Below, piece after piece: positions 41,998-51,417 of a DNA stretch of 64,000 bases. Position 1 is the first letter of the stretch, and every line of letters starts with the position of its first letter. The notes under the pieces are model-generated. The model was not told the origin of the DNA. It made no database searches and saw only the letters and a program-made list of their open reading frames with translations. This stretch comes from Mongoliibacter sp. (lineage in GTDB: Bacteria; Bacteroidota; Bacteroidia; Cytophagales; Cyclobacteriaceae): contig NZ_REBN01000166.1 of assembly GCF_007692705.1 (NCBI RefSeq), forward strand, positions 1 to 64,000, read 5' to 3'. The translations under genes and the position numbers were made by a program.

Positions 41998-43728
41998 ATG
42001 AAAAAGACAGTTTGCCTTTTAGTAGGATTAATATTTGGGTCAGTACTGATGGCTCAAGACAAGTATCAGACTTTATTTGAAAAGACCGGAGGAAGGGAAA
42101 CACCTGAATACGAAGATGTCATACAATATTTCAAAGACTTGGCGCAGGATTTTGAGCAAGTTAAAATTGTTGAAATGGGAATGACAGACTCGGGAGAGCC
42201 TATTCATATTGTTTTATATGATAATGAAAGGATATTTGATCCGAAAAAGTGGCATGAGAAAGATAGGCCAATATTGTTTATCAACAATGGCATCCATCCC
42301 GGTGAACCGGATGGGATAGATGCCAGTATGATGTTGCTGAGGGATATTCTTCTGGGTAAGCAGCAGGTGTCTGACGATATTGCAATAGCCATAATACCTG
42401 TTTACAACATAGGGGGGCATCTAAACAGGGGTTCACACAGCAGGGTGAATCAAAATGGTCCGGAAGCTTATGGGTTTAGGGGCAATGCCAGGAATTTTGA
42501 TTTGAACAGAGACTTCATCAAGGCTGATACTAAAAATGCCCGTTCATTTCAACTGATCTTCAATTGGCTTCGGCCTCATATTTTTGTGGATACCCATGTC
42601 AGTAATGGTGCAGATTATCAACATGTGATGACGCTGATTTCTACCCAACATAATAGACTGGGAGGCCAGGTAGGTAAATACCTTCATGAGCATTTGAATC
42701 CCTTTCTATACAAAAGTATGGAGGAGAAAGATTTTCCAATGGTACCATATGTGAATGCTTGGGGAGGTAAGCCCGAGGATGGCTGGGCTCAATTCAAAGA
42801 CTTGGGTCGCTATAGTTCAGGATATGCTGCACTTTTCTCTACACTGAGCTTTATGCCTGAAACGCATATGCTTAAGCCTTATGCTGATCGCGTTCAATCT
42901 ACTTACAGCCTACTAGAGACTTTCTTGGAGGCTTTGGCAAATGAAGGTGATGAAATAGTGCAGGTAGTAAAATCCGATAGAGAGGAACAAAAATCAAGAA
43001 GCGAATTTGCCTTTAACCATAATTTAAACAGGGATAAATACAGTTTGATTACTTTTAAGGGATATGAGTCTGGGCAAAAGCCCTCGGATATTTCAGGACT
43101 TCCCAGGTTGTATTATGACCGGGATAAACCTTTTACCAAAGAAGTGAAGTTTTATGACAATTACAGCGAAGGACTAACCCTTATAAAGCCTCAGGCCTAT
43201 GTCATTCCACAGGGTTGGTACACAGTCATAGAGAACCTTCAGAGAAATGGTGTCAAAATGAACAAGATCAGTAAAGATACCTTGATAAAAGTAAGTGTAT
43301 ATCATATTGAAGACTTCCAAACTGTATCAAGTCCATTTGAAGGGCATTATCTTCACAGCAATACAAAAGTTAAGAAATCACAGGAAATGATCAGTTTCCG
43401 AAAAGGAGATGTATTGGTGACCATGGATCAGGAAGTCAACAGGTATATTATGGAAGTTCTTGAGCCGCAGAGTGAGGATAGTTTCTTCAATTGGAATTTC
43501 TTTGACACCATCCTTCAAGCCAAGGAAGGATACTCTTCGTATGTGTTTGAAGATTTGGCTAATGAGTTTCTTGAAGAACATGGTAGGATGAGGCAGGTAT
43601 TGGAGGAGGAAAAGGCAAAGGATGAAAATCTTGCTAAAAGTGCAGCAGCCCAATTGAGATGGGTGTATGAAAGGTCACCGTGGAAGGAGAAAGAACACAA
43701 GAGGTATCCGATTTTCAGAGTAGATTAA
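41998..43728 (+). CDS. M14 family zinc carboxypeptidase
   Basis: The 576-residue protein has a signal peptide (cut near LMAQD) and the M14 metal motif NNGIHPGEPDG (H..E), the substrate arginine region RNFDLNRDF, a third ligand in DTHVSNGADYQ, and a catalytic Glu candidate in FMPETHML. It would be a periplasmic or secreted metallopeptidase removing C-terminal residues from peptides. A C-terminal extension of about 230 residues is not assigned. It is followed closely by a small membrane protein gene (37-base gap). Confidence 0.88.
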   Translation: MKKTVCLLVGLIFGSVLMAQDKYQTLFEKTGGRETPEYEDVIQYFKDLAQDFEQVKIVEMGMTDSGEPIHIVLYDNERIFDPKKWHEKDRPILFINNGIHPGEPDGIDASMMLLRDILLGKQQVSDDIAIAIIPVYNIGGHLNRGSHSRVNQNGPEAYGFRGNARNFDLNRDFIKADTKNARSFQLIFNWLRPHIFVDTHVSNGADYQHVMTLISTQHNRLGGQVGKYLHEHLNPFLYKSMEEKDFPMVPYVNAWGGKPEDGWAQFKDLGRYSSGYAALFSTLSFMPETHMLKPYADRVQSTYSLLETFLEALANEGDEIVQVVKSDREEQKSRSEFAFNHNLNRDKYSLITFKGYESGQKPSDISGLPRLYYDRDKPFTKEVKFYDNYSEGLTLIKPQAYVIPQGWYTVIENLQRNGVKMNKISKDTLIKVSVYHIEDFQTVSSPFEGHYLHSNTKVKKSQEMISFRKGDVLVTMDQEVNRYIMEVLEPQSEDSFFNWNFFDTILQAKEGYSSYVFEDLANEFLEEHGRMRQVLEEEKAKDENLAKSAAAQLRWVYERSPWKEKEHKRYPIFRVD

Positions 43729-43765
43729 TTGCACTTTTTCCTTCTGATATTGTTAATGTTTAGTA

Positions 43766-44095
43766 ATGGAAAAAAAAGAAGATAAGAATTTTCTAGAAAG
43801 GCTTCAGACTAAATGGAATCTTAAAAGTCTTCGTCAGGTAGTTTTGGTGTTGGTTGTTTTTGCCTTTACCGGATTTACAATTCTCTTTATCAAGAAGCCG
43901 ATTTTTGACTTTCTTGGAATAAGTATGGAACGTGGAGGTTTTTGGAAAACCGTACTTTACCTTTTGCTTGTTTTGCCACTGTACCAGATAATATTGCTCA
44001 TGTGGGGATTTGTCTTTGGGCAGTTCTCTTTTTTTTGGGAAAAAGAAAAGCAATTCTTTAGGAGAATTACTGGCAGAGGAAAAAGAAATGATTGA
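43766..44095 (+). CDS. Small two-helix membrane protein (DUF6787-like)
   Basis: The 109-residue protein has a cytoplasmic N-terminus (FLERLQTKWNLKSLRQVV), two membrane helices (about 25-45 and 60-85) and a basic tail. The W....S..Q...VL.VFA.TGFT pattern fits a small Bacteroidota family that I recall as DUF6787. Function is unknown. Confidence 0.75.
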   Translation: MEKKEDKNFLERLQTKWNLKSLRQVVLVLVVFAFTGFTILFIKKPIFDFLGISMERGGFWKTVLYLLLVLPLYQIILLMWGFVFGQFSFFWEKEKQFFRRITGRGKRND

Positions 44096-44201
44096 TAGTA
44101 GTGAGAGCATTCTGTTTATGGCGAAAAATCCGAATTGTCGGTTGTAAAGATTTGAATTTCATAAATACTTTCGGCATTAAGCTACAAAAAAGCATGAAAA
44201 A

Positions 44202-44234
44202 TTGACTGCTGGGGAAAGGGATTGATTAAATTTG
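44202..44234 (+). promoter_or_regulatory. Possible promoter of the ABC exporter gene
   Basis: TTG (44202-44204), a 22-base spacer and TAAATTTG (44227-44234) resemble the Bacteroidota consensus. A GGAG-type ribosome-binding sequence (AAAGGAG) lies 16 bases before the ATG, unusual for this genome. Confidence 0.4.
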
Positions 44235-44265
44235 CAGATTGTAAAGGAGTGACGAGGTAATAATA

Positions 44266-46056
44266 ATGGCGAAAAAGAGAGGTACAGCCCTAGAAGATCA
44301 CGAGAAGAGGAAACTCAACAAGCAAAACCTGGGCAAACTGGGAGGAATATTCAGGTTTATCCTTCCATATAAATTCAATTTTATTCTGGGGATGCTTTTT
44401 TTGGCTTTTTCCAGTCTTACCCTCCTGACCTTTCCTTTCGTAGCAGGTAAGCTAATTGATGCGGCTTCAGGAGAGGAATGGTTGGTCAGTGGTATCAATA
44501 ATATAGCTTTTATTCTTTTGGGAATATTGCTGGTACAATCCATATTTTCTTTTTTCCGAGTATGGCTTTTTGCAAAAGTCAGCGAGAGAAGTATGCGTGA
44601 TATCAGAATAGCACTATACAGTCAACTGGTACAATTACCAATGACATTTTTTGACAAAAGGCGAACCGGAGAATTGATCAGCAGAATCACGGCTGATGTG
44701 AGTATGTTGCAGGATACTTTTTCTACTACCCTGGCAGAGTTATTCCGCCAGGTCATCACATTGCTTGCTGGTGTGATTTTCCTGATGTTCACGACCCCGA
44801 AGCTCACCCTTTTTATGTTGGCAACTTTTCCTGTCTTGGTGCTCATTGCTATGGTTTTTGGTAAATTTATCAGGAAACTATCCAAGCAGACACAAGACGA
44901 ATTGGCTGCAGCCAATGTGATTGTGGAGGAAACCCTTCAGTCCATTATGACAGTAAAATCTTTTGCTGGAGAAGAATATGAGTCCAATCGCTATAGAAGT
45001 GGTCTAAACAAAGTTGTCAATGTTGCCTTAAAAGCAGCAGGATTTAGAGGTGCATTTATATCTTTTATTATTTTCGCACTTTTCGGCGGTATTGTTGCCG
45101 TGATGTGGTACGGGGCTTCACTTGTAGCTTCAGGAGATATGAGTGTGGGAGACCTTGTCTCTTTTGTGCTGTATACCACATTTATAGGAGGTTCAATTGC
45201 AGGACTGGGAGATATCTATGGGCAAATTCAGAAAGCCATAGGTTCTTCGGAACGAGTTTTGGAAATTCTGGAAGAACATCCTGAAGAATCCACTGCAGAT
45301 TTTCAAAAGTTACCTATCGAGGGGAATATCAATTTTGAGCATGTGGCGTTTTCTTATCCCACCAGACCTGAGTCCGAAGTACTGAAAGATATCAATTTCA
45401 ATATTCAAGCTGGGGAGAAAGTTGCGCTTGCCGGACATTCAGGGGCTGGTAAATCTACTATAGTTCAAATTTTACTGAAATTTTATCCAGTTCAAAAGGG
45501 ACAGGTTTTGGTGGATGGCAAGCCTATTTCTGATTGGAATCTCAAGCAGCTCAGGTCTAACATTGGTATTGTGCCGCAGGAAGTATTACTTTTTGGTGGT
45601 AGCATCAGAGAAAATATTGCTTATGCGAGACCTGATGCTACTGAGGAAGAAATCATTGAGGCTGCTAAAAAAGCCAATGCATGGCAGTTTATCAGTAAAT
45701 TTCCTGAGGGACTAGAAACCAAAGTCGGTGAACGAGGCATCAAACTTTCAGGGGGGCAGCGTCAGAGAGTAGCCATAGCAAGGGCAATTTTAAAGGATCC
45801 TGCTATTTTGATACTTGATGAAGCCACATCATCCCTTGATGCCGAATCAGAATCTTTAGTACAGGAAGCCCTGGATGAATTGATGAAAAACAGAACCACT
45901 ATTATCATCGCACATAGATTGGCTACTATCAGAAAAGTGGATAGAATATATGTGCTTCAAGAAGGAGAAATTGTTGAAGAAGGGACCCATGATAATTTGG
46001 CCTTGCAGGAAGATGGGTTTTATGCTCACTTGGTCAGACTGCAGTTTGCAGAATAA
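44266..46056 (+). CDS. ABC transporter (MsbA/BmrA-type exporter half)
   Basis: The 596-residue protein is a complete half-transporter: six helices (about 25-320) with a coupling segment TFFDKRRTGELISRITADV, then a nucleotide-binding domain with Walker A GHSGAGKST, the Q-loop VPQE, signature LSGGQRQRVAIARA, Walker B ILILDEATSSLD and switch IIAHRL. It would act as a homodimer exporting lipids or hydrophobic drugs. It is monocistronic as far as can be seen. It is not the missing half of the truncated C39 exporter at the window start. Confidence 0.92.
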   Translation: MAKKRGTALEDHEKRKLNKQNLGKLGGIFRFILPYKFNFILGMLFLAFSSLTLLTFPFVAGKLIDAASGEEWLVSGINNIAFILLGILLVQSIFSFFRVWLFAKVSERSMRDIRIALYSQLVQLPMTFFDKRRTGELISRITADVSMLQDTFSTTLAELFRQVITLLAGVIFLMFTTPKLTLFMLATFPVLVLIAMVFGKFIRKLSKQTQDELAAANVIVEETLQSIMTVKSFAGEEYESNRYRSGLNKVVNVALKAAGFRGAFISFIIFALFGGIVAVMWYGASLVASGDMSVGDLVSFVLYTTFIGGSIAGLGDIYGQIQKAIGSSERVLEILEEHPEESTADFQKLPIEGNINFEHVAFSYPTRPESEVLKDINFNIQAGEKVALAGHSGAGKSTIVQILLKFYPVQKGQVLVDGKPISDWNLKQLRSNIGIVPQEVLLFGGSIRENIAYARPDATEEEIIEAAKKANAWQFISKFPEGLETKVGERGIKLSGGQRQRVAIARAILKDPAILILDEATSSLDAESESLVQEALDELMKNRTTIIIAHRLATIRKVDRIYVLQEGEIVEEGTHDNLALQEDGFYAHLVRLQFAE

Positions 46057-46190
46057 AAGTTTGAACTTGTTATTCATCCGATTAGAATCGTGAAATTTAT
46101 ATGTAACTCAGTCTAAAAAAAGAATAATATATCCAAATCAATTTGCCTGATTTATAGTTTAGAATAAAATCACCCAAATTTTACTATCAT

Positions 46191-46961
46191 ATGCATATTG
46201 AAAAATTGATGGAGGCTATTCAGCCTTACAGGAATCAATTATTGGCCCATCCAATTTATAAGGATATGGATTCCCTGGAAGATTTTCAGGTTTTCATGGA
46301 GCAGCATGTTTTTGCTGTTTGGGATTTTATGAGTTTACTCAAAGCTTTGCAATTGAGATTGACGGGTATGAGTTTGCCATGGAGACCATCTGGAGATCCT
46401 CAGGTGACAAGGTTGATCAATGACATTGTAATGGCAGAGGAAAGCGATGAGGACGGTAACGGCAGTTATTGTTCCCATTTTGAATTGTACCTCAGGGCCA
46501 TGCAGGAAGCAGGGGCGAGTACGTATTTTATAGATCGACTTCTTGAGTTGCTAAATGAGGGGGTGGGATTTGATGAGGCACTGGAAAGTATTGACATCCC
46601 TACTGCTACCAAGGCTTTTCTAAAAACAAATTTTCATACGGTGTTATACGGTAAGCCACATGAAATAGCCGCCTCATTTACTTTGGGAAGGGAAGACCTG
46701 ATACCTGATTTGTTCCGTAAATTGGTCAATGACCTGATTGCTTCAAAGCCTGAAGAATTGAAGACATTAGAGTTTTACTTTGAAAGGCATATTCATCTAG
46801 ATGAAGACCATCATGGGCCTCTTGCAATGCGAATGTTGGAGCACCTTTGTGGTCAGGATGCTGTGAAATGGAAAGAAACTGAAAATGCTGCCATTGAAGC
46901 TTTGAAAGCCCGTAAAATCCTGTGGGATGGGATTCATGACAGCATTATGGTTGAGGTATGA
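46191..46961 (+). CDS. DUF3050 protein, heme-oxygenase-like fold
   Basis: The 256-residue soluble protein matches the DUF3050 family as I recall it. It is helical and has paired acidic and histidine motifs: EQHVFAVWDF (Glu37, His39), EESDEDGNGSYCSHFELY and FERHIHLDEDHHG. The spacing resembles heme-oxygenase-like diiron enzymes (HDO superfamily), where Glu, His and Asp residues on helices hold two irons. The substrate is unknown. There is no clear operon partner. Confidence 0.8.
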   Translation: MHIEKLMEAIQPYRNQLLAHPIYKDMDSLEDFQVFMEQHVFAVWDFMSLLKALQLRLTGMSLPWRPSGDPQVTRLINDIVMAEESDEDGNGSYCSHFELYLRAMQEAGASTYFIDRLLELLNEGVGFDEALESIDIPTATKAFLKTNFHTVLYGKPHEIAASFTLGREDLIPDLFRKLVNDLIASKPEELKTLEFYFERHIHLDEDHHGPLAMRMLEHLCGQDAVKWKETENAAIEALKARKILWDGIHDSIMVEV

Positions 46962-47121
46962 GAATTTAAATAAAGCTTTATTTGATTGTCAGTATTAATG
47001 CTCGCGATCTTTTTAAAGATTCTTCATAGGAGATATTCGTAGATACGAGATTGATATTAGGATATTTCCTTACCTCATCTTCTTTGGTTACGTATATAGA
47101 TGTCAATAATTATAAAACAAT

Positions 47122-47153
47122 ATAAAAAAGGAAGCAAGCTGGGCTTGCTTCCT
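47122..47153 (-). terminator. Terminator after the PLP dehydratase gene
   Basis: A perfect 11-bp stem, AGGAAGCAAGC/GCTTGCTTCCT with a TGG loop, lies two bases past the minus-strand stop and is followed on that strand by TTTTTATA. Confidence 0.85.
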
Positions 47154-47155
47154 GT

Positions 47156-48103
47156 TTATTTGAAAGGGAGTTTTGCCAAATCAACATTTCCACCTGAAAG
47201 AATAATTCCTACTTTTTGACCCGCAAACCTTTCCTTATTTTTCAACAATGCCGCCAAAGGAACAGCACAGCTAGGTTCTATAACAATTTTCATTCTTTCA
47301 TAAATCAGTCTCATGGCTTCTACAATTTCTTCATCGCTTACAGTGAGTATGTCGTCCACATGCTCGAGAATTATTTCAAAATTTATTTTGCCTAACGAGG
47401 TCAACAAGCCATCAGCGATAGTATTTGGGCTTTTCATTGGGATGAGTTCTTTTGCTTGAAAAGACCTGTAGGCATCGTCTGCTCCTTCAGGTTCACCTGC
47501 GATTACTTTGGTTTTGGGAGAAATGTAATGTGTAGCAAGTGCCGTTCCACCCAAAAGACCACCTCCTCCAACTGGTGTCATGATAGTATCAAAATCAATT
47601 CCTGCTTCCCACATCTCCAAAGCGCAGGTTGCCTGACCTTCCACTACATCCCTGTTGTCATAAGGGTGGATAAACGTGGCTCCTGTCTTCTCTACAACCT
47701 CCTGTAAGGTTGTTTCTCTGGCGATCAAGTTAGGTTCACATTCAATGATTTCTCCACCGTAACCCTTTACAGCTTTCTTTTTGATTTCTGGTGCATTGGA
47801 AGGCATTACAATATAAGAAGGAATCCCTGCTACTTTAGCTGCCCTTGCAAGGGCAGCAGCATGATTTCCGCTAGAATGGGTAGCTACTCCATTTTTCTTA
47901 AATTCGTCTGTAAGTTTGCTTACTGCGTTTGCTGCTCCACGTGCCTTGAATGCTCCGACCTTTTGGAAGTTTTCACATTTGAAAAAAAGTTCTGCTCCGG
48001 CAATTTTATTGATTGCCTCCGAACTTAGTATAGGCGTGTTGTGGATAAATGGCTGGATGCGTCTATGCGCCTCCTTAATATCAGCTTGGGATGGGAAATT
48101 CAT
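47156..48103 (-). CDS. PLP-dependent threonine/serine dehydratase or serine racemase
   Basis: The 315-residue fold-II PLP enzyme has the cofactor lysine in KVGAFKARGA, the phosphate or substrate loop HSSGNHAAA and the glycine-rich phosphate cup VGGGGLLGG, then EPSCAVPLAAL. The lack of a C-terminal regulatory domain shows that it is a catabolic-type or racemase-type enzyme and not biosynthetic IlvA. It would deaminate L-threonine or L-serine, or racemise serine; the motifs do not decide which. Confidence 0.88.
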   Translation of the reverse strand: MNFPSQADIKEAHRRIQPFIHNTPILSSEAINKIAGAELFFKCENFQKVGAFKARGAANAVSKLTDEFKKNGVATHSSGNHAAALARAAKVAGIPSYIVMPSNAPEIKKKAVKGYGGEIIECEPNLIARETTLQEVVEKTGATFIHPYDNRDVVEGQATCALEMWEAGIDFDTIMTPVGGGGLLGGTALATHYISPKTKVIAGEPEGADDAYRSFQAKELIPMKSPNTIADGLLTSLGKINFEIILEHVDDILTVSDEEIVEAMRLIYERMKIVIEPSCAVPLAALLKNKERFAGQKVGIILSGGNVDLAKLPFK

Positions 48104-48210
48104 AAAATCTTCTTTAAAATCAATTGTAAGCTTATTTTGAATGAAGCTATTGACCTATACAAAAGTTCAAATATCCCGGGTAAAATCAAAGGTACCTTTC
48201 TGGTATTGAT

Positions 48211-48252
48211 AAAAAAACAAACAGGCCGACCCCTAAGAGCCCGCCTTGTCTG
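48211..48252 (-). terminator. Probable terminator after the FAS1-cupredoxin gene
   Basis: On the minus strand a GC-rich imperfect hairpin (around AAGGCGGGC ... GGCCTG) is followed by TTTGTTTTTTT, 20-60 bases past the gene stop. Confidence 0.45.
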
Positions 48253-48270
48253 AACCAAACTTATGTATAT

Positions 48271-49617
48271 TTACTCAGTAATAATAATTTCGCCTTCCAT
48301 TGAAGCATGTGCAGTACATCTATATACGGCTAATTCATTGGCAAAATCCTCGGTCACTGTAAAGCTTACATTATCTCCGTCTACTTCAAAAGCAACATTG
48401 GAATCATCTTCAAAAGATCCATCTTGATCTCCTTGTGCCAGAAGAATATTCCCATCACTATCCCTGAAGTCTAGAGGATGTGCCGAACCCCCATTATTTA
48501 CAAATGTATATCTTAAACCACTTTGTAAAGTGATAGCTGTATTCTCAGTGTCGAGTTCAGCTGATGCACCATCACCATCGATTGATGTAATTACATAAGC
48601 AGAGGCGCCTACATTATCTAGAGTTATAGTTGCCGCAGATTCGTCACCTGATGCTGGAAGTATAACCCGATCAATAGCATGAATTACACCATTGGTTGCA
48701 TGAATATTTAATGATGAACCAACTAGTCCAGCATCATTTATTTGCAGATTATCCAAATCCACTGTTAAAGTTTGCCCATTCAATAATGTTGGCAATTCGG
48801 CATCTTGTCTCAAGTCTTGCGAGAAAGCTCTCACAGGTACTACATGATATTCTAAAACACTCTGTAATAAATCTACAGGTATTTCATCAACACCAGATAC
48901 GCCTAGTGCATCATATAACTCTTCAAATGCAGCATCAGTTGGTGCGAAAACAGTCAGATTATCTGTTACTCCACCACTCACGGCATCGACCAATTCAGCC
49001 CTCACCAGAGCAGCGACTAATTGTGTGAATTCAGGTTCAGCTGATTCAGTAGAAGCTATTGCTATTTCAGCGATATTATTTGATGGAGCAATGATTACAT
49101 TATCCAAAACATGTATGACCCCATTGGATGCATCAATATCAGTAGCTGTAATTCTTGTATTACCATTTATCCAAATGGAATTATCCGGTGCTACACTCAC
49201 ATAGAAGTTCGCGTTTGCAACAGAATTTACCGGACCGGCTTCTACCGCGCTGGAAGGTATTTCACCTGATACTACATGGTAAGATAAAATTTCAGACAAA
49301 CTCTCATTTGCCAATAATTCTTCAGCAGTCAAATTATTTTCATCTAAGAAACGAATAAAAGCATCATTGTCTGGAGCAAAAACTGTAAATGGTCCTGGGC
49401 TGGATAGGGTCTCAGCAAGATCCGCTTCAACAACAGCACTGACCAAAGTTGAGAAATCATCATTGGCGGAAGCAACATCTACTATCGTTTGTCCATCTGG
49501 TTCAGTTGTTATCGGATCGGGATCATCATCGTCACTACAAGATACGGTAATTGCCATTAACCCTATAAAAACAAAATAATACTTGTTTAAAAACAAATGG
49601 TTTATAAAATTTTTCAT
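48271..49617 (-). CDS. Surface lipoprotein with two FAS1 domains and a cupredoxin-like domain
   Basis: The 448-residue product has a lipobox with Cys27 followed by SDDDD, a lipoprotein export signal type that sends proteins to the cell surface in Bacteroidota. Residues about 42-175 and 180-325 are fasciclin (FAS1) domains, each ending in a H..NGVIH..D.VI motif. Residues about 335-448 look like a cupredoxin: His380 (SAHPL) and C-T-A-H-A-S-M (Cys434, His437, Met440), the amicyanin-like ligand spacing for type-1 copper. It may bind partners through FAS1 and copper at its end. The copper function is inferred from the ligands. Confidence 0.85.
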   Translation of the reverse strand: MKNFINHLFLNKYYFVFIGLMAITVSCSDDDDPDPITTEPDGQTIVDVASANDDFSTLVSAVVEADLAETLSSPGPFTVFAPDNDAFIRFLDENNLTAEELLANESLSEILSYHVVSGEIPSSAVEAGPVNSVANANFYVSVAPDNSIWINGNTRITATDIDASNGVIHVLDNVIIAPSNNIAEIAIASTESAEPEFTQLVAALVRAELVDAVSGGVTDNLTVFAPTDAAFEELYDALGVSGVDEIPVDLLQSVLEYHVVPVRAFSQDLRQDAELPTLLNGQTLTVDLDNLQINDAGLVGSSLNIHATNGVIHAIDRVILPASGDESAATITLDNVGASAYVITSIDGDGASAELDTENTAITLQSGLRYTFVNNGGSAHPLDFRDSDGNILLAQGDQDGSFEDDSNVAFEVDGDNVSFTVTEDFANELAVYRCTAHASMEGEIIITE

Positions 49618-49821
49618 ATTGAATATTAAATTATGGTTCTTTGAATTAACACTTAAGCTTACATTATGTTATTTTTAAGACTTAACTGAGATAGGATAAG
49701 TGTATGAACTCAATTTTTATGTAAATCAATTGGGATTCAAGAAGCTCTGGAAACGTGATATTTAAAGAAACCAGTCCCTCTCATTTTCGTCAATTCCGCA
49801 TCTTTAATTATCTTGCGCCCC

Positions 49822-50505
49822 ATGCAAAAAGCCCTGAACTCCATTTTGGAGGAACAAAAACTTTTCCCCATCATGGGAGAAACCTTGAACCTATCCAATG
49901 CAATCCAATTGGACTTTTCTCCGTCAAATCATGACTTGGAAGAAATAGACCTATCTGATACAGCTAAATTTGACACTTATGTTTTTGAAAAGATCTCCAG
50001 GTCAAAAAAGAAATATGGGATAGGAGGATATTTTGAGCATAGGGCCATATACAGTAGAAGTGCTGTTTTTTCAACTGAGTTGGCTGACTTCAGAGATGTA
50101 CATATGGGAGTGGATATTTGGGCTGACGCCTGGACTCCTGTATTTGCGCCATTGAATGGGAAAATCCATAGTTTTCAGGACAATGCTGGATTTGGGAATT
50201 ACGGACCAACCATCATATTGGAACATGAGTTAGGCGAAAGAAAGCTTTATAGCCTGTTTGGTCATTTAGCCTTGGAAGACCTAAAAGGTCTGGAAGTAGG
50301 GCAGAAAATAAGCAAAGGTCAGCGCTTTTGTCATCTGGGTCCATTTCCTGAAAATGGTGATTGGCCTCCACACCTGCATTTTCAATTGATGTGGGATATG
50401 ATGGGAATGTTTGGTGACTTTCCAGGAGTATGCTCACACAGAGAAGTAGAAAAATTCAGGAATATTTGTCCTGATCCCAATTTGCTGATTCCATTTAAGA
50501 CCTGA
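49822..50505 (+). CDS. M23 family metallopeptidase (LytM-type)
   Basis: The ATG at 49822 gives 227 residues without a clear signal peptide. The peptidase core has HMGVDIWA (H...D zinc ligands) and HLHFQL (third ligand and catalytic His). Most M23 enzymes cleave peptidoglycan cross-bridges in the periplasm; the lack of an obvious signal here leaves a cytoplasmic or unconventional location open. Its 3' end overlaps the convergent second coaX by 11 bases. Confidence 0.85.
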   Translation: MQKALNSILEEQKLFPIMGETLNLSNAIQLDFSPSNHDLEEIDLSDTAKFDTYVFEKISRSKKKYGIGGYFEHRAIYSRSAVFSTELADFRDVHMGVDIWADAWTPVFAPLNGKIHSFQDNAGFGNYGPTIILEHELGERKLYSLFGHLALEDLKGLEVGQKISKGQRFCHLGPFPENGDWPPHLHFQLMWDMMGMFGDFPGVCSHREVEKFRNICPDPNLLIPFKT

Positions 50506-51271
50506 GATTGGTAAGGGTAATCAAGCGAATACCTTCCAATGTAAGGTTTCGATCTACTACTTCAAATGAGTCTTGCAAAGTGGTGAGGATAGTTGATAAG
50601 CCTCCCGTGGCGATGATGTGGCAAGGAATTGCAATTTCCTTTTGCATGGTTTCCAACATTCCTTTAACCAAACCTGTGTAACCATATAAAATACCGGATT
50701 GTATAGAATGTGTTGTATTACGTCCCAGAGCTGATTTAGGCAAAGTGAGTTCTACTTCCGGTAGCTTAGATGTATTGGAAAACAATGATTTGATGGCAGT
50801 CTTCAATCCGGGAACTATATTCACACCTAGGATTTTTCCTTCTTTACCCACAGCTGTAAATGTCAGAGCAGTTCCAAAATCTACAATAATGCAGGTATCT
50901 TCAAACCTTTCAAAGGCAGCAGTTACGTTGCACATGAGATCTGAACCGATTTCATTTGGTCTTGTCGTGCTTACTTTGAGTTTTTCGTAACTGTTGCCAT
51001 TAATAAGGTAGCAGTTTTGTTGAAGATAATCTTTGCAAAAACTTTTGAGTATCGGATTAATCTCAGGTACCACAGATGAGATTCCCACTTGTTTGATCTG
51101 GTCTATTTTTATGTCGTTTTCTAGGAAGAAAAGCCGGATTTCTGTTTCCAATTTGAGTTTGGAAAGTTCTTTATTGGTTTCTATCCGAAACTCATGAATC
51201 CATTTTTCCTTAGCTTCATCAAAAAAGCCAAATACAATATTGGAGTTACCTGCATCAATTGCTAAAAACAT
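50495..51271 (-). CDS. coaX: Type III pantothenate kinase (second copy)
   Basis: The ATG at 51271 gives 258 residues beginning MFLAIDAGNSN; the 39 upstream codons do not belong to the family. It has DAGNSN (phosphate 1), DFGTALTFTAV (phosphate 2) and GVNIVPGLKTA. The pantothenate motif reads GSDL, so the usual arginine is replaced by Leu. It is clearly diverged from the copy at 22728-23453. It may be active with altered kinetics or have another role. It lies alone, divergent from the GNAT gene. Confidence 0.88.
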   Translation of the reverse strand: MFLAIDAGNSNIVFGFFDEAKEKWIHEFRIETNKELSKLKLETEIRLFFLENDIKIDQIKQVGISSVVPEINPILKSFCKDYLQQNCYLINGNSYEKLKVSTTRPNEIGSDLMCNVTAAFERFEDTCIIVDFGTALTFTAVGKEGKILGVNIVPGLKTAIKSLFSNTSKLPEVELTLPKSALGRNTTHSIQSGILYGYTGLVKGMLETMQKEIAIPCHIIATGGLSTILTTLQDSFEVVDRNLTLEGIRLITLTNLRS

Positions 51272-51417
51272 ATAGCGCGTTCTGGAGAATACATATAGGT
51301 TAAAATACTTTTTGCCCAAAGATAGAAATTGATTTTGTTTTAAAGGATAATCATAAAAAAATACCGTTAACAGCATTCCTTTCGTCATTTTCGGAGATAA
51401 ATTGATAATTTTAAATT

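Noticed and set aside
44266-46056. This ABC gene as the displaced second half of the truncated C39 exporter
   Set aside because: It has its own full membrane domain and ATPase domain and no C39 domain, so it is an independent exporter.
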